Below are positions 1 to 9,596 of a DNA stretch of 64,000 nt, in pieces; positions within the stretch are counted from its first letter, which is position 1; every line of letters starts with the position of its first letter. The notes under the pieces are model-generated. The model saw nothing but the letters and a program-made list of their open reading frames with translations, was not told where the DNA came from and did no database searches. Source of the DNA: Moorena sp. SIOASIH. Its GTDB lineage: Bacteria > Cyanobacteriota > Cyanobacteriia > Cyanobacteriales > Coleofasciculaceae. Position numbers and translations under genes: made by a program. The DNA is taken from NCBI RefSeq assembly GCF_010671925.1, contig NZ_JAAHIH010000007.1, positions 370,457 to 434,456 on the forward strand, read 5' to 3'.

Positions 1-3000
1 CCAAGGTATAGAGAAGTTGACCGGATTCTATGTCCCACAAAAGCACTGTGTTGTCGGCACTCCCACTCAGAATTTTTTTTCCATCTGGACTAAAGGCGAT
101 ATCAGTGACAAAACTTTTATGACCATGTAAGGTATGGAGAAGTTGACCGGATTCGGTGTCCCACAAGCGCAAGGTTTTGTCGGCACTCCCACTCAGAATT
201 TTTTTGCCATATCGGCTAAAGGCGATCACATTGATCCAACTTGCATGACCTTGTAAGGTATAAAGAAGTTGGCCGGATTCTATGTCCCATAACCGCAAGT
301 TGTGGTCATCACTGTCACTGACAATCTTTTTGCCCTCTGGACTAAAAGCGATCCCAGCGATCCCATGGACAACACTTTTAGGAGCATGTAAGGTATAAAG
401 AAGTTGAACGGATTCGCTGTCCCACAACCGCACTGTGTTGTCATCACCCCCACTGATAATCTTGTTGCCATCTCGGCTAAAGGCGATATCATTGACAGCC
501 CTTGTATGACCTTGATAGGTATGGAGCAGTTGACCGGATTCTGTTTCCCATAACCTCAAGGTGTGGTCATCACTGCCACTGACAATCTTTTTGCCATCTG
601 GACTAAAAGCGATATCAGTGACAAAAGCTGTATGACCATGTAAGGTATGGATTAGTTGACCGGAATCTGTGTTCCACAACCGCACCGTGTTGTCATAACT
701 GCTACTGAGAATCTTGTTGCCATCTCGGCTAAAGGCGATCGCATTGACAATACCTTTATGACCTTCCAAGGTATAGAGAAGTTGACCGGATTCTATGTCC
801 CACAACCGCAAGGTGTTGTCGTCACTGCCACTGACAATCTTTTTGCCATCTGGACTAAAAGCAATCGCATTGACGGCACTTTTATGACCTTTATAAATAT
901 GGATTAGTTGACCGGATTTTGTGTCCCATAACCGCAATGTGTTGTCCCCACTGCCACTGAGAATCCGTTTGCCATCTGGACTAAAGGCGATCGAAGTAAT
1001 ATGATCTGTATGACCTTGTAAGGTGTGAATTAGTTGACCGGATTTTGTGTCCCATAACCGTAAGGTGTTGTCCCAACTGCCACTGAGAATCTTGTTGTCA
1101 TCTGGACTAAAGGCGATCGCATTGACAGCACTTTTATGACCTTCCAAGGTATGGATTAGTTGACCAGATTCTGTGTCCCACAACAGCACTGTGTTGTCAT
1201 CACCCCCACTGATAATCTTGTTGTCATCTCGGCTAAAGACGATATCATTGACAGCCCTTGTATGACCTTGTAAGGTGTGAATTATTTGACCGGATTCTGT
1301 GTCCCACAACCGCATTTTGTTGTCATCACCCCCACTGATAATCTTGTTGCCATCTCGGCTAAAAGCGATCAGACTTAAATTTTCTGTAAGACCTAAAAGA
1401 TTCCTTTCTCGAACCTTATCTAAGGCTGTCAATAAGTTAGAATTAATTTCATTGATTACTGTTGGTTGTAAGGATTTTTGGTAATCTTGACTTCTAGCGG
1501 TTGATTCAATAGCTTGGAGCAATTCTTCTGTAGTAGGTTTGACTGATAGAGAATGCTTGAGATTGGCAGCTTTTGCGAGTAAATATGAGTTAATTGCCTG
1601 TTTATAAAATTGTAAACTCAAAATAATTGCAAAAACTCCAACCTCTATAACCAATATCAACCAAATCCTAAGTTGCTTCTGCTTTGCATGTGCTAATTGA
1701 CGTGCCTTTACCTCTGCTTTGCGTTTGGCTTCAGACTCCTCTAGAAGTTTCTGTTGACGTTGTTTTTCTTCCTGTTGACGTTGTTTTTCTTTGTCAATTA
1801 TGTTATCGCGGACTTTTTGACTAACCTTAATAAGTTCTTGTGCATCACTATTAAGTTGACCCTGGGAAAGATCTTTAGCGAGATAATCCTCAGCATTACT
1901 TAATTTTGCTCCTGATAGTAAAAAAGCTATTTCTTCTGGTTTACCTTCCCTTTTCCACTCTTCAGCTGCCGCTTCAATTTTACGGGCTATTCTCATCCCA
2001 TCCCGGTTTTCACTTATCCAATTCCGCAACAGACTCCAATGACGAATCAAGGCTTCATGAGCCACATCCACCACTGCTACTCTCTTTGCTCCTCCTCCTT
2101 TACCTACCATTTCAGTGGTAACAACTAGCTTTTCATCAGCCAATTTCTGAACTACGGTATCAATAAGTTCTTCGTTATAGCGCTGATTCACTAAATTCGG
2201 CTTTAATACTCGTCTGCGGGTATCTTCTGTCCCTTCCCCCAACTGAGTTAGTGTTAGAAAAATATGCTTAACTGCTGCTTGTTCTTCTTCTGAAAATAGC
2301 TCATACACCTCAGTCGCCCGTTGACGCAAAGTACCCATCACACCACCCAATTTGACATAGGTGTTGAGCCGCAAACAGTTATCAGTGCTTTCTTCCCACA
2401 GTCGTGTCAGGGTATATTGCAACAATGGCAGATATCCTGGTGCATCTGCTACATCTGCCAGTATTTCTTTCACCAGTTCTGGCTCAATCTCCAATTCTAC
2501 CTGTTTGGCTGGTTCTACAATTGCCTGTTTTAACTCCTCTGGTGACATGGGCATCACAGCAATTCCATGTTCTTGAATCTGCTGTGCCAATCCGCTATAG
2601 TCCTGTTCAAGACATTTACCAAAAAAGTCTGCTCGCATCGTCAATACCAAGCAGAGTTTATCCCCGGTTTTAGGTAAAGCCCCTAATAAGCATTCAAAAA
2701 ACTGCTGTCTTTCTGAACTATCCTGACACAAGGTAAACGCTTCTTCAAACTGATCAACTACTAGTATTAGCCGCTGGGTATCGGTCACAGCGATTAATTG
2801 TCTCAACCCTTCAGAACCCTTTTTAATCAAATCCTCGGCTTGAGCTAATTGAGTCGCCCGTTCGATATCAGATAATCCAGAATCTACAAAGGTTAGTGCT
2901 AAGGAATTGAGGGGATGTTCACCGGGCTGAAGGATTTTTATCTGCCGACTTTCACTACCCGATAACCTCTGTCCCAGTTGTAACTGATATAATAATCCCG

Positions 3001-3931
3001 CCCGAACTACACTGGATTTACCACTACCAGACGCTCCCAAGACAGCGATAAAATTACCAACACGCACCTTTTCCAACAATTGATCCGTTAAGGCAGTACG
3101 ACCGTAGAAATACTTGGCATCTTCTTCCGTACAATCAAAATAAGCCAAACCCTTATAAGGGCAGATACTTTTTTCTGAGGCAGCTGACTGTGTTGTTGCT
3201 GCTGTCCACCTGTGAGTCAGATTAATCGGTTCACCAGAATTACTAAAAATAGGACGCTGGGGAAAAGCATTCTGTTCTTGAGTAAGTAAATCAACTAAGG
3301 AATAGTTAGTTACCCATCGCTCCTGGCTTGGTTCCAATCCCTTGATCAGTGCAGAGGTGAGAACACTATGATTACTACCAATGTCTTCATAGGCGAGTTC
3401 AAAGGCACGAGAAGCAGCAATGAAACACCGGTCTCTGCCTTTACCCCGGTCTCCGGGGTCTGCTTCCGCTATATTTAGTACTTCTCCGGCATAACAGCAA
3501 TCTAAAATAATAATCTGCTGCCTTACTTCACTTTCTTGTAGTAGTTCCCGCAACCATTTTAAACGAACACCCCAGTTACCCATGTCCGGGTTTACATCAC
3601 TAGTTGCCAAAAAGCCTTCTTGTATGCCCTTGCTTTTTCGTAAACCATGCCCAGAAAAATAGAGTAGCGCTGTATCTGGGGGTTTCCCATTTGGTTTGAA
3701 CAATTGTACTATGGCGTCTTCTAACTGAGTTAGAGTGACTTTGGTTTTTTTACCAACGCGAATGGTATTATTCTGTTTATCCTTAACCGCCGGGAGTCGT
3801 GTTATCTTAAAGTCTCCGTAATTCTCTAGTAATTGGGCTACAGCTTCTGCATCCCGCCCAGGTGCCGTTAAATTATTGAGGTGTTCATAGCTGTAGGTAT
3901 TAATCCCTATTACTAAGGCATTCCGACTCAT
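1..3931 (-). CDS. Caspase (peptidase C14)-nSTAND NTPase-WD40 protein, 3' end beyond the window
   Basis: The frame is open from an ATG at 3931 to the window edge (about 1310 codons, no stop), so the C terminus is missing. Residues 1-230 form a caspase-like domain: His95 lies in YFSGHG and the likely catalytic Cys146 in DCCYAG. A P-loop (GASGSGKSS, about residues 299-307) opens an nSTAND-type NTPase with the Walker-B-like run LILVVDQFEEAF. A charged coiled coil and one membrane segment (about 745-765) follow. From about residue 850 there are eleven WD40 repeats of 42 residues, strongly alike in DNA, so the count may vary between strains. Such proteins are known as regulated protease effectors in cyanobacteria: the propeller senses, the NTPase switches, the caspase cuts. 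The target is not visible. A Trypco1-like gene lies divergently upstream. Confidence 0.88.
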   Translation of the reverse strand, partial: MSRNALVIGINTYSYEHLNNLTAPGRDAEAVAQLLENYGDFKITRLPAVKDKQNNTIRVGKKTKVTLTQLEDAIVQLFKPNGKPPDTALLYFSGHGLRKSKGIQEGFLATSDVNPDMGNWGVRLKWLRELLQESEVRQQIIILDCCYAGEVLNIAEADPGDRGKGRDRCFIAASRAFELAYEDIGSNHSVLTSALIKGLEPSQERWVTNYSLVDLLTQEQNAFPQRPIFSNSGEPINLTHRWTAATTQSAASEKSICPYKGLAYFDCTEEDAKYFYGRTALTDQLLEKVRVGNFIAVLGASGSGKSSVVRAGLLYQLQLGQRLSGSESRQIKILQPGEHPLNSLALTFVDSGLSDIERATQLAQAEDLIKKGSEGLRQLIAVTDTQRLILVVDQFEEAFTLCQDSSERQQFFECLLGALPKTGDKLCLVLTMRADFFGKCLEQDYSGLAQQIQEHGIAVMPMSPEELKQAIVEPAKQVELEIEPELVKEILADVADAPGYLPLLQYTLTRLWEESTDNCLRLNTYVKLGGVMGTLRQRATEVYELFSEEEQAAVKHIFLTLTQLGEGTEDTRRRVLKPNLVNQRYNEELIDTVVQKLADEKLVVTTEMVGKGGGAKRVAVVDVAHEALIRHWSLLRNWISENRDGMRIARKIEAAAEEWKREGKPEEIAFLLSGAKLSNAEDYLAKDLSQGQLNSDAQELIKVSQKVRDNIIDKEKQRQQEEKQRQQKLLEESEAKRKAEVKARQLAHAKQKQLRIWLILVIEVGVFAIILSLQFYKQAINSYLLAKAANLKHSLSVKPTTEELLQAIESTARSQDYQKSLQPTVINEINSNLLTALDKVRERNLLGLTENLSLIAFSRDGNKIISGGDDNKMRLWDTESGQIIHTLQGHTRAVNDIVFSRDDNKIISGGDDNTVLLWDTESGQLIHTLEGHKSAVNAIAFSPDDNKILSGSWDNTLRLWDTKSGQLIHTLQGHTDHITSIAFSPDGKRILSGSGDNTLRLWDTKSGQLIHIYKGHKSAVNAIAFSPDGKKIVSGSDDNTLRLWDIESGQLLYTLEGHKGIVNAIAFSRDGNKILSSSYDNTVRLWNTDSGQLIHTLHGHTAFVTDIAFSPDGKKIVSGSDDHTLRLWETESGQLLHTYQGHTRAVNDIAFSRDGNKIISGGDDNTVRLWDSESVQLLYTLHAPKSVVHGIAGIAFSPEGKKIVSDSDDHNLRLWDIESGQLLYTLQGHASWINVIAFSRYGKKILSGSADKTLRLWDTESGQLLHTLHGHKSFVTDIAFSPDGKKILSGSADNTVLLWDIESGQLLYTL

Positions 3932-3982
3932 AACAACCAGCTTTTTAATGATAAATAGGTGCTTAAGAGGGATACAATTTTT

Positions 3983-4217
3983 GTAAGCATTCAGCTGTCA
4001 GCTATCAGCTATCAGCTATCAGCTAATCAGCTATCAGCGATCAGCTATCAGCGATCAGCTATCAGCTTATTCCCGAGGTCCCAGCGTCGAAGCCTGTGCC
4101 ACGCTTTTGAATAAAGCAAGTAAACATTTGTTGAATCTGAGTTAAGTCTGCTGACCGCTGACGGCTGACGGCTGACGGCTGACCGCTGTTCGCGTAGCGC
4201 TTAAGCTCAATACTTAC
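3983..4217. mobile_element. GTAAGCATTCAGC-family MITE-like element, copy 1
   Basis: It begins GTAAGCATTCAGC and ends in a degenerate copy of the inverted end (GCTCAATACTTAC). The arms are tandem CAGCTATCAG-type and GGCTGAC-type units around a core containing CTTTTGAATAAAG. It fills the intergenic space between the caspase gene and the Trypco1 gene, so it probably carries or displaces their promoters. No flanking duplication is visible. Confidence 0.65.
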
Positions 4218-4236
4218 ATTTATTAAATACCATACT

Positions 4237-4641
4237 ATGACACAATTAACGCCAATTCAGCTAGAGGATGGCACAATTATTTATGTTGAAGCTACAGAAG
4301 ATTTAGACATTCCTACGGTAAGCAGCCCAGACAACCAAGACGAAGAGGAAGAAGAAGAAGAAGCCCTCACCGACAAGGGGATGAGTTCTCCTGAAAGGCT
4401 ACGACAGCAAATAATACAACACGCTCAAATCATTGAAGGTACGATCCGGGCTTACACTATTATTGGCTTAAATGCGTTTAAGAAAAAGCCAATACCTAAT
4501 GTTAAAAAAGTAACCCTAGAATTTGGGATTGAATTAGGGGGAGAAGCGGGGATTCCTTATGTTACCAAAGGCACTGCTAAAAGTAATCTTAAGATAACAG
4601 TAGAGTGTGAGCTTCCTAAGCCAATTAAAAATCAAACTTAG
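4237..4641 (+). CDS. Trypsin-co-occurring domain 1 (Trypco1, CU044_2847-like) protein
   Basis: A 134-residue acidic protein. The N terminus (LEDGTIIYVEA) and the C-terminal beta-rich half (VTLEFGIELGGEAGIPYVT, then LKITVEC) resemble the Trypco1 family. The middle has a seven-glutamate run and a helix (ERLRQQIIQHAQIIEGTIRAY). Trypco1 proteins are described as small partners in NTPase/protease conflict systems, and this one is divergent from a caspase-nSTAND-WD40 gene, which supports the assignment. The ATG at 4237 is the only sensible start, and a 235-bp repeat element lies just upstream. A role as regulator or adaptor of the neighbouring caspase is inference. Confidence 0.7.
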   Translation: MTQLTPIQLEDGTIIYVEATEDLDIPTVSSPDNQDEEEEEEEALTDKGMSSPERLRQQIIQHAQIIEGTIRAYTIIGLNAFKKKPIPNVKKVTLEFGIELGGEAGIPYVTKGTAKSNLKITVECELPKPIKNQT

Positions 4642-4776
4642 TTAAGACAAATTACGCGCTCGCTCTTAGCGGAAGCTTCGCTTCATCGCTTGCAAGTAAC
4701 TGAACCAGTTTCCGTAGGGTAAACACATTTACTGATGCAGTGCGTACGCACATCGCATTCAGGACTTCCGAGCCGG

Positions 4777-5343
4777 TTATGGTAAATGAGTATTAGTTAC
4801 ATCGGTAAACACTTCTAAGTACTTGTACAATTCGTCTAGCGTCCGATGCCCTGAGATTTCTTGGATTACCCGCAAGGGGATTCCTGCGTTGCTTTGTTGG
4901 GTGAGTGCTGTCCTGCGGAAACTGTGGGTGCTAACTCCTTCTATATCCACACGCTTACATGCCTCCCTAAGGATCCAGCTGGCGGCATCTGAGGTGATAT
5001 GTCCTTTCCCGTGCCTTCCGGGGAATAGATAGTTTGCCCATTTCGGAGGGTGGTAGTCCGTTAAGTGCTTCCGCAGATCTTCCAGTACCGGGATGGTTCG
5101 GGTAGCCAGCTTACCTTTGGTGTTCCCTTTCCGAAACAGGACAATGGGACGCACGGAACCAAAGCGATCTAAGACATCCCTTATTCTTAAGGTCACCGCT
5201 TCATTGACTCGACAGGCAGTGTAGAGCATGACGGCAAACAGCGCCCGGTCTCGTGGCGGGTTAAGGGTTGCCCCTTCGTTGAACAGGAGCTGGATTTCTT
5301 CTGCTGTTAAAATCTTTGCCTGGCCATGGCGGTCGATTTTCAT
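4777..5343 (-). CDS. Tyrosine recombinase/integrase, catalytic domain only
   Basis: At 188 residues this is a stand-alone catalytic domain of the phage-integrase/XerD fold. Visible active-site residues are Arg45 (ACRVNEA), a Lys in the beta-hairpin near 73-78, His140 and Arg143 (HSFRRT), His166 (SGHRT) and the Tyr175 nucleophile, at the usual nine-residue spacing from the second His. There is no N-terminal core-binding domain, so the protein is shorter than ordinary integrases (about 300 residues). The start is the ATG at 5343. Neighbours give no clear attachment site. It could serve a mobile element in the accessory DNA to its right or be a domesticated relic. Confidence 0.82.
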   Translation of the reverse strand: MKIDRHGQAKILTAEEIQLLFNEGATLNPPRDRALFAVMLYTACRVNEAVTLRIRDVLDRFGSVRPIVLFRKGNTKGKLATRTIPVLEDLRKHLTDYHPPKWANYLFPGRHGKGHITSDAASWILREACKRVDIEGVSTHSFRRTALTQQSNAGIPLRVIQEISGHRTLDELYKYLEVFTDVTNTHLP

Positions 5344-5649
5344 GCCGCACGCCTCAATACACCCATGCCTATTTATTCAACAGCTTGGGTGTACCCGAGT
5401 CAATACAATGTGGGTGCGATCTCTCAAGCGCGGAAGCTTCGCGTGACTCGCGCAGCGTGGCCTACGGCCAATCGCGTTTGGCTGTGCGTAGCGCATCACA
5501 GGGGCGGGGCGGTAGCAGGGTCGTAAGGGAGCCTATGTGCCCAAATAAATTTATTCCCACGTAAGTATTTCCGGAATCCTGATTCATCGACTGTAGTTTA
5601 CATCGAGGAGCGATTCGGCCTTTACTTCAACTATATATAATCGTAGCTG
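5344..5649. repeat. Intergenic stretch with CGTAGCG-type interspersed repeat
   Basis: About 306 bases without a credible gene. Positions 5425-5500 hold a patchwork of short palindromic words (GCGCGGAAGCTTCGCG, GCGTGGCCTACGGCC, GCGTAGCGC) that recurs throughout the window, often next to GCGATCGC. The rest, up to the pentapeptide gene at 5650, shows no recognisable signal. Confidence 0.6.
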
Positions 5650-5973
5650 ATGAAAGCTAATGAAATTGTGAGACGATATGCAGCAGGAGAAAGGGATTTC
5701 CGCAGGGTAAATCTTAGAGGTCAGTCATTCCAAGGGAAAGACCTTTCAGGGGCAGATTTTAGTGAAGCTGATATTAGAGGGGCAAACTTTAAGAATGCTA
5801 ATCTAACCGGAACTAACTTCTGTAAGGCGAAGGCTGGATTACAACGACCCTGGGCAATTGGTTTCCTCATTGGATCTTTATTGCTGTCAGGAGTAATAGG
5901 ATGCTGGATCGACAGGGACTTCCGTACATGGCGTAATGCTAGAGAAGCTGTCATGAAGTGCCAAAGTACCTGA
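5650..5973 (+). CDS. Short pentapeptide-repeat protein with one membrane segment
   Basis: A 107-residue protein. The N terminus (MKANEIVRRYAAGERDF) is typical of cyanobacterial pentapeptide-repeat proteins. About eight A(D/N)LXX-type repeats follow to residue 55 (for example DLSGADFSEADIRGANF). A hydrophobic helix (WAIGFLIGSLLLSGVIGCWI) starts near residue 75. The family usually has a longer membrane region, and here the end runs into sequence resembling the repeat at 28.02 kb, so the C terminus is probably replaced or truncated. Immediately downstream, in another frame, are remnants of a repeated module that may once have been joined to it. Function unknown. Confidence 0.6.
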   Translation: MKANEIVRRYAAGERDFRRVNLRGQSFQGKDLSGADFSEADIRGANFKNANLTGTNFCKAKAGLQRPWAIGFLIGSLLLSGVIGCWIDRDFRTWRNAREAVMKCQST

Positions 5974-6742
5974 AACCCGTTTATACAGGGAACTAACCGG
6001 CCTACCGGCTAAGAAGAAGTTTGCTATCCATGCATGTATAAAGGGTGCGCTTGTAGGTAGGCGAATGAATAGCATTAACGACTGGGTGTATGCTATCAAG
6101 AGGCTCAAGAAAAATGTGCCCAACAGCGAGGAAATAGAGTCCACGGAGAAAACTCCTGAACCACCCTCTGAAGAATCTCCCAAACCACCTTCTAAGTCCA
6201 TGGCTAGCAGACTGAAAGAATTAAAGCAAAAGTTCACCGAATTAACCGGGGTCCCAGCTAATAAGAGATCAGCTTTACTCGTCTGCTAGGAAGGCTCACT
6301 TGAGGGCAGGCGGATGATGAGCATCGTAGACTGGGAACACGCGATCTCGCACATCAAAAAGAGGTTGGTTGATGTGGACGAACCTACTCCTGTGGCAAGT
6401 CAACCCGAGCCGGAACAAGCAGCTACAGAAGAGTCCGAAATCAGGGTTGCATCTACTTACGAATTAATTTGCACTCAACCCGAGTACATTGCTGAAGCGA
6501 TCGCAGAGGCTGAAATCAAAGTCGGAAATTACATGAAATTAATAAAAGTGTTCCATCCGGATAGCAGCAAACTTCCTAAGGATAAAGCTGAGTCAGTTTC
6601 CAAGATACTAAATAACGTAAGAGATAAATTGGAACAACAAGGTTATGACTTATTATCAGGACAACCACTCTCAAAAGAAGAGCAGATCGAAGATATCTTC
6701 AGAGACAACCCCTCTGACTATGGAGATTCTGGGGAATTCTAA
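5957..6742 (+). pseudogene. Broken gene with repeated ELTG/DW module and J-domain-like HPD motif
   Basis: One frame is open from 5957 to 6742 except for a single TAG at 6287-6289. Fragments as usually called are 6065-6289 (74 codons) and 6314-6742 (142 codons). A module of about 45 residues (ELTG..A.K..A...C.KG......RM.SI.DW..AI) occurs at 5984-6110 and again at 6230-6367, where the TAG falls inside it. No start codon precedes the first module, so its 5' end is lost. The second fragment continues with HPD at its residues 81-83 (KVFHPDSSK) inside a helical stretch, as in a J domain. Function unknown; decay by nonsense mutation is the simplest reading. Confidence 0.55.
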
Positions 6743-7124
6743 TGTCAAACTGTCAGAGGAAGAGCTGACGGATCGTATTGATTCATATTATGAATTGTTT
6801 CCCAAGGATTTTCAAGATGCGTTAGATTCGAGGCGTCATTACAGAGTAAAAGACGATCGCAGGTTTAGTCTCGTAAGCGAAAGAGAATTCGATGAGGTAA
6901 TAAATTCAGTCAATCCTGCCTCCAAGCCAGGAACCATAGTCGTCGAATACAAAAAAGACTGGCTAACGATAGATGACATAAATGAATGTATAGTTACTCG
7001 TGGTTACATCGAACTAGCAGAAAAACATTTAGATGATTTTACTTTATTTATTTTTGTTTCCAAAGGGGCTTCTATAGAAGTAAAAAATGTGGCAAAGAGA
7101 CTCAGTGAAAGATGTGGAGTATAA
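6720..7124 (+). CDS. Hypothetical protein, possibly a fragment
   Basis: From the ATG at 6720, overlapping the previous frame by 23 bases, this frame encodes about 134 residues with no family I recognise. It is mixed alpha/beta and charged; motifs include ELFPKDFQDALDSRRHY and TIVVEYKKDWLTIDDINE. After the TAA at 7122 the same frame stays open through 7541, so this may be the 5' part of a longer gene split by a nonsense codon. Confidence 0.4.
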   Translation: MEILGNSNVKLSEEELTDRIDSYYELFPKDFQDALDSRRHYRVKDDRRFSLVSEREFDEVINSVNPASKPGTIVVEYKKDWLTIDDINECIVTRGYIELAEKHLDDFTLFIFVSKGASIEVKNVAKRLSERCGV

Positions 7125-7541
7125 ATCAAACTGTACTCATATTTTGAATACCTGAAAGGTATAGCAAAGAATTATGCTAAGTGGTCTGTCGATCGCCATT
7201 CCGAACCAGACGTAGTGAAACTCATCTATGATATTTATTCGTTCTATAGATATTCTGATCAATGGTATATGTCTGTTATGTCTACCGTAAGAGACTCAAG
7301 GAAAAATTCGAGATCCGAAGATTTTAACAGTTCTTCGAGTGAGGCAGCTAGGAGAAAGTCCCTCAAGGAAGTAAGACAGCGATTCACTCAATTAACTGGT
7401 TTGCTCGCTAAGAAACGGTTCGCGCTCAAAGTCTGCAAAAAAGGATCTATAGATGACTTGCGGATGATTAGTATAGCAGACTGGGAACATGCGATAGCTA
7501 ACATCGACCAGAAATTATTAGATATCGAGCGATATACCTAA
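7125..7541 (+). pseudogene. Fragment carrying a third copy of the ELTG/DW module
   Basis: The frame is open from 7125 with a GTG at 7215 as the first usable start. It encodes an aromatic N-terminal segment (LIYDIYSFYRYSDQWYMS) and then a third copy of the module seen at 5.98 and 6.23 kb (RFTQLTGLLAKKRFALKVC, then MISIADWEHAI). This copy has no internal stop. It is probably one part of a decayed multi-module gene. Function unknown. Confidence 0.4.
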
Positions 7542-8258
7542 AACAGCCCCTGCAAGAAAACTAGAAAGATAGTTGACAATCAAAATTATTGTAGGTTATA
7601 TTAGTTGTATAAAGCGATCGCGCCAACTTACCCAGGAACGCGATCACTAACTGAAAGACTTCAACGTATATTTAGTCTTGGAGGCTTAGCATCCTTTCTT
7701 TTTCTGCCTCCCGATTGCTACTCCCGATAACGAGTAACGAAACTACTAACCTGACCAGCGGAAAACGCGATCGCAGCCCGACGCCAGTAACTAGGGAATT
7801 TATAAAAAGTTTTATATTAGTATCGCTTATAATACAATTAGTACCTTTAGTGGACAAAAAATTAAGCGCAAGGGAATCCAAGAATATGTGGGTAGAGTTA
7901 AAGAAGTAAAACGGACTTTTTATCGACATAGTGACTTTTATATTGGATTATATGGTTACAACTGGCTTAATTTTTACTCCGAAGTTTGTGAGCTTATTTA
8001 TAAATTAATGAAGTGATCCCGGAATAAACTCCCATTTTATCAGCGAGGTCTCAAAGCTATGACCTTGATTATGTCTGCTTTCTAGCTACTATTGTCACCC
8101 CGCCAGCCTAAAAAGACAACAAAAAAACCACTGAATAATTAGTGGAGACTGCTCAGTAACTTTTTCCCTTGTCAACCAAGTAGGTACTTTGATTTTAGCG
8201 AAAACTATACCTTTCTAATTTGTTAAAAAGGGATCGCTTTCCCTGATTGGCGTTCCAG
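7542..8258. other. Intergenic stretch with one start-less open frame
   Basis: No complete gene is visible. Positions 7795-8016 on the plus strand are open for 73 codons directly after a TAG, without an ATG near the beginning. The peptide is aromatic-rich (FYRHSDFYIGLYGYNWLNFY) and ends SEVCELIYKLMK, slightly reminiscent of the fragment at 7.2 kb. It is likely another gene remnant. GCGATCGC octamers occur at 7614 and 7768. Confidence 0.4.
8121..8145 (-). terminator. Likely intrinsic terminator (minus strand)
   Basis: The hairpin CCACT/AGTGG (8128-8132 with 8141-8145) is followed on the minus strand by a run of seven T. It lies about 115 bases downstream of the small minus-strand gene at 8259-8603. 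Confidence 0.5.
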
Positions 8259-8603
8259 TTACCTGTCATAAGACATGTACCAGGAAACATCCGTTTTAGC
8301 CCTCAAGGACGTACCTCTTGAGTGGCAACTAGCCAACCTTCGTTCCCTCTCTTTCTCCCACATTAAATAAGCTACGCCAGGACGTCTTGGGTTGTTAGTT
8401 CCCTTTAGTTCTTCTACATCAAAAAACTCGTTTTGTTTTATTATGTTCAATACCTTAAGTTCCCTGACTAAGGTTGCCCGGTCTAGTACTTGCTTGTCGG
8501 TTCCCGTGCCTTTTTTGTCAATCCTTTCTATCTCGTCTACACATCGGTGGATTTCGGATTGAATTTCGATTTGGAAAGCTAGGGCTTTTCTGTAAGTCAA
8601 CAT
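8259..8603 (-). CDS. Hypothetical protein
   Basis: From the ATG at 8603 this encodes about 114 residues; an upstream TTG at 8633 would add ten lysine-rich residues and is less likely. It is mainly helical and charged (QIEIQSEIHRCVDEIERI, LVRELKVLNIIKQNEF), suggesting a coiled-coil or small adaptor. A minus-strand terminator-like hairpin lies downstream, which favours a real transcription unit. No family recognised. Confidence 0.45.
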   Translation of the reverse strand: MLTYRKALAFQIEIQSEIHRCVDEIERIDKKGTGTDKQVLDRATLVRELKVLNIIKQNEFFDVEELKGTNNPRRPGVAYLMWEKERERRLASCHSRGTSLRAKTDVSWYMSYDR

Positions 8604-9596
8604 ATTATTTTTTTTGGTAATTAAGAGAAACAAGGCAACCGTTGCTTTACATTTTGCGGTTGTCTTATTTCTCTCTACAGGTACTTTAAAAAGGAGTCCG
8701 GAAGTTTGACAAATATTTTAGATATCTCTTTTGGCTCTTCTAAAGAGCTTGAGGGAGAGTTCAAGGATATAGCTAGGTTCCGGAACTTTCAGTTTTTTTT
8801 AGTGGGGGGTAACCAAAATCATGATTGCCCCCAGTGGAACCCAGGGCTGTTTCAAAGTCTGACTAAACTTCATGGGTGAGGGCTTGAAAGCCCCTTATGC
8901 TAAGCAAATCGTCGTTTTTTTCTACTATTGGGTTTAATTTTAGAAAAACAGGCGCGAAACTTTGGCCACTCGGGAGGTTCAGGAAATCAAAAAATTGAGA
9001 ATGAAACAGCCCTGCTCATAAAGGGCTGTGCGACCAATGCCATATCGGCTCTGTGAATCTTTGATGGGAAACTTGTCTATTTCCTGATTCATAACCATTG
9101 ACCGGATGTCCACCGGATGTCCACCGAATGTCCACTGAACATTTTACTATGTAGAGGAAATAGGGGAAATCCTGTGTACTTCATTAGACTAGAAACCACT
9201 ATACTTGTACTAAGGTATATCTTTGGGTATATCTTTAAGTTCTTTTAGGTATATCTTTAAGTTCTTTTATTAGTTTCATTTCGGCGGTTTTAGGATTAAA
9301 ATTTTCAGAAAATATGGTAGGGCAAGGATATCTTAGATAAAGTTTTTGGCAAGTAGCTTTCAATGTGCTTTTATCTGTATAAATTGCCTTTTAAAAATTA
9401 GCCTCCTGTGAATTATCATTCTGTCAATTAGCTCCCAAAAAATTTCTCCTAAAATTGATAATGTTGTTTTGCTTTTTTCTAATTAATTTGTGTCAGTTTT
9501 TTTCTGGGAGATCTGGTTTTCTGTGGGCTGTGTCGCGGTGACAACACAGTTGTTTTTTTTCTTTGGAATTAGATGGCAAAAGAGGCTGAGGTTGAG
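8604..9596. other. Long AT-rich intergenic region
   Basis: About 1 kb without a supportable gene. It holds a CAGGGCTGTTTCA-ended element (8842-9014), a triplicated motif near 9107-9137 (CCACCGGATGTC variants) and a repeated GGTATATCTTTAAGTTCTTTT-like motif near 9218-9270. The rest shows nothing recognisable. Confidence 0.6.
8842..9014. mobile_element. CAGGGCTGTTTCA-family MITE-like element, copy 1
   Basis: The 173-bp element has a perfect 13-bp terminal inverted repeat (CAGGGCTGTTTCA / TGAAACAGCCCTG). Its left 30 bases match the left end of the second copy at 26371. It carries no coding capacity. Confidence 0.75.

Noticed and set aside
280..2673. Several short frames (280-492 on the minus strand; 656-907, 1299-1484, 1906-2121, 2321-2673 on the plus strand)
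   Set aside because: They lie in other frames of the long caspase-NTPase-WD40 gene, whose own frame is continuous from 3931 to the edge.
3975..4225. 8-bp target duplication around element copy 1
   Set aside because: The flanks CAATTTTT and ATTTATTA are both T-rich but not the same.
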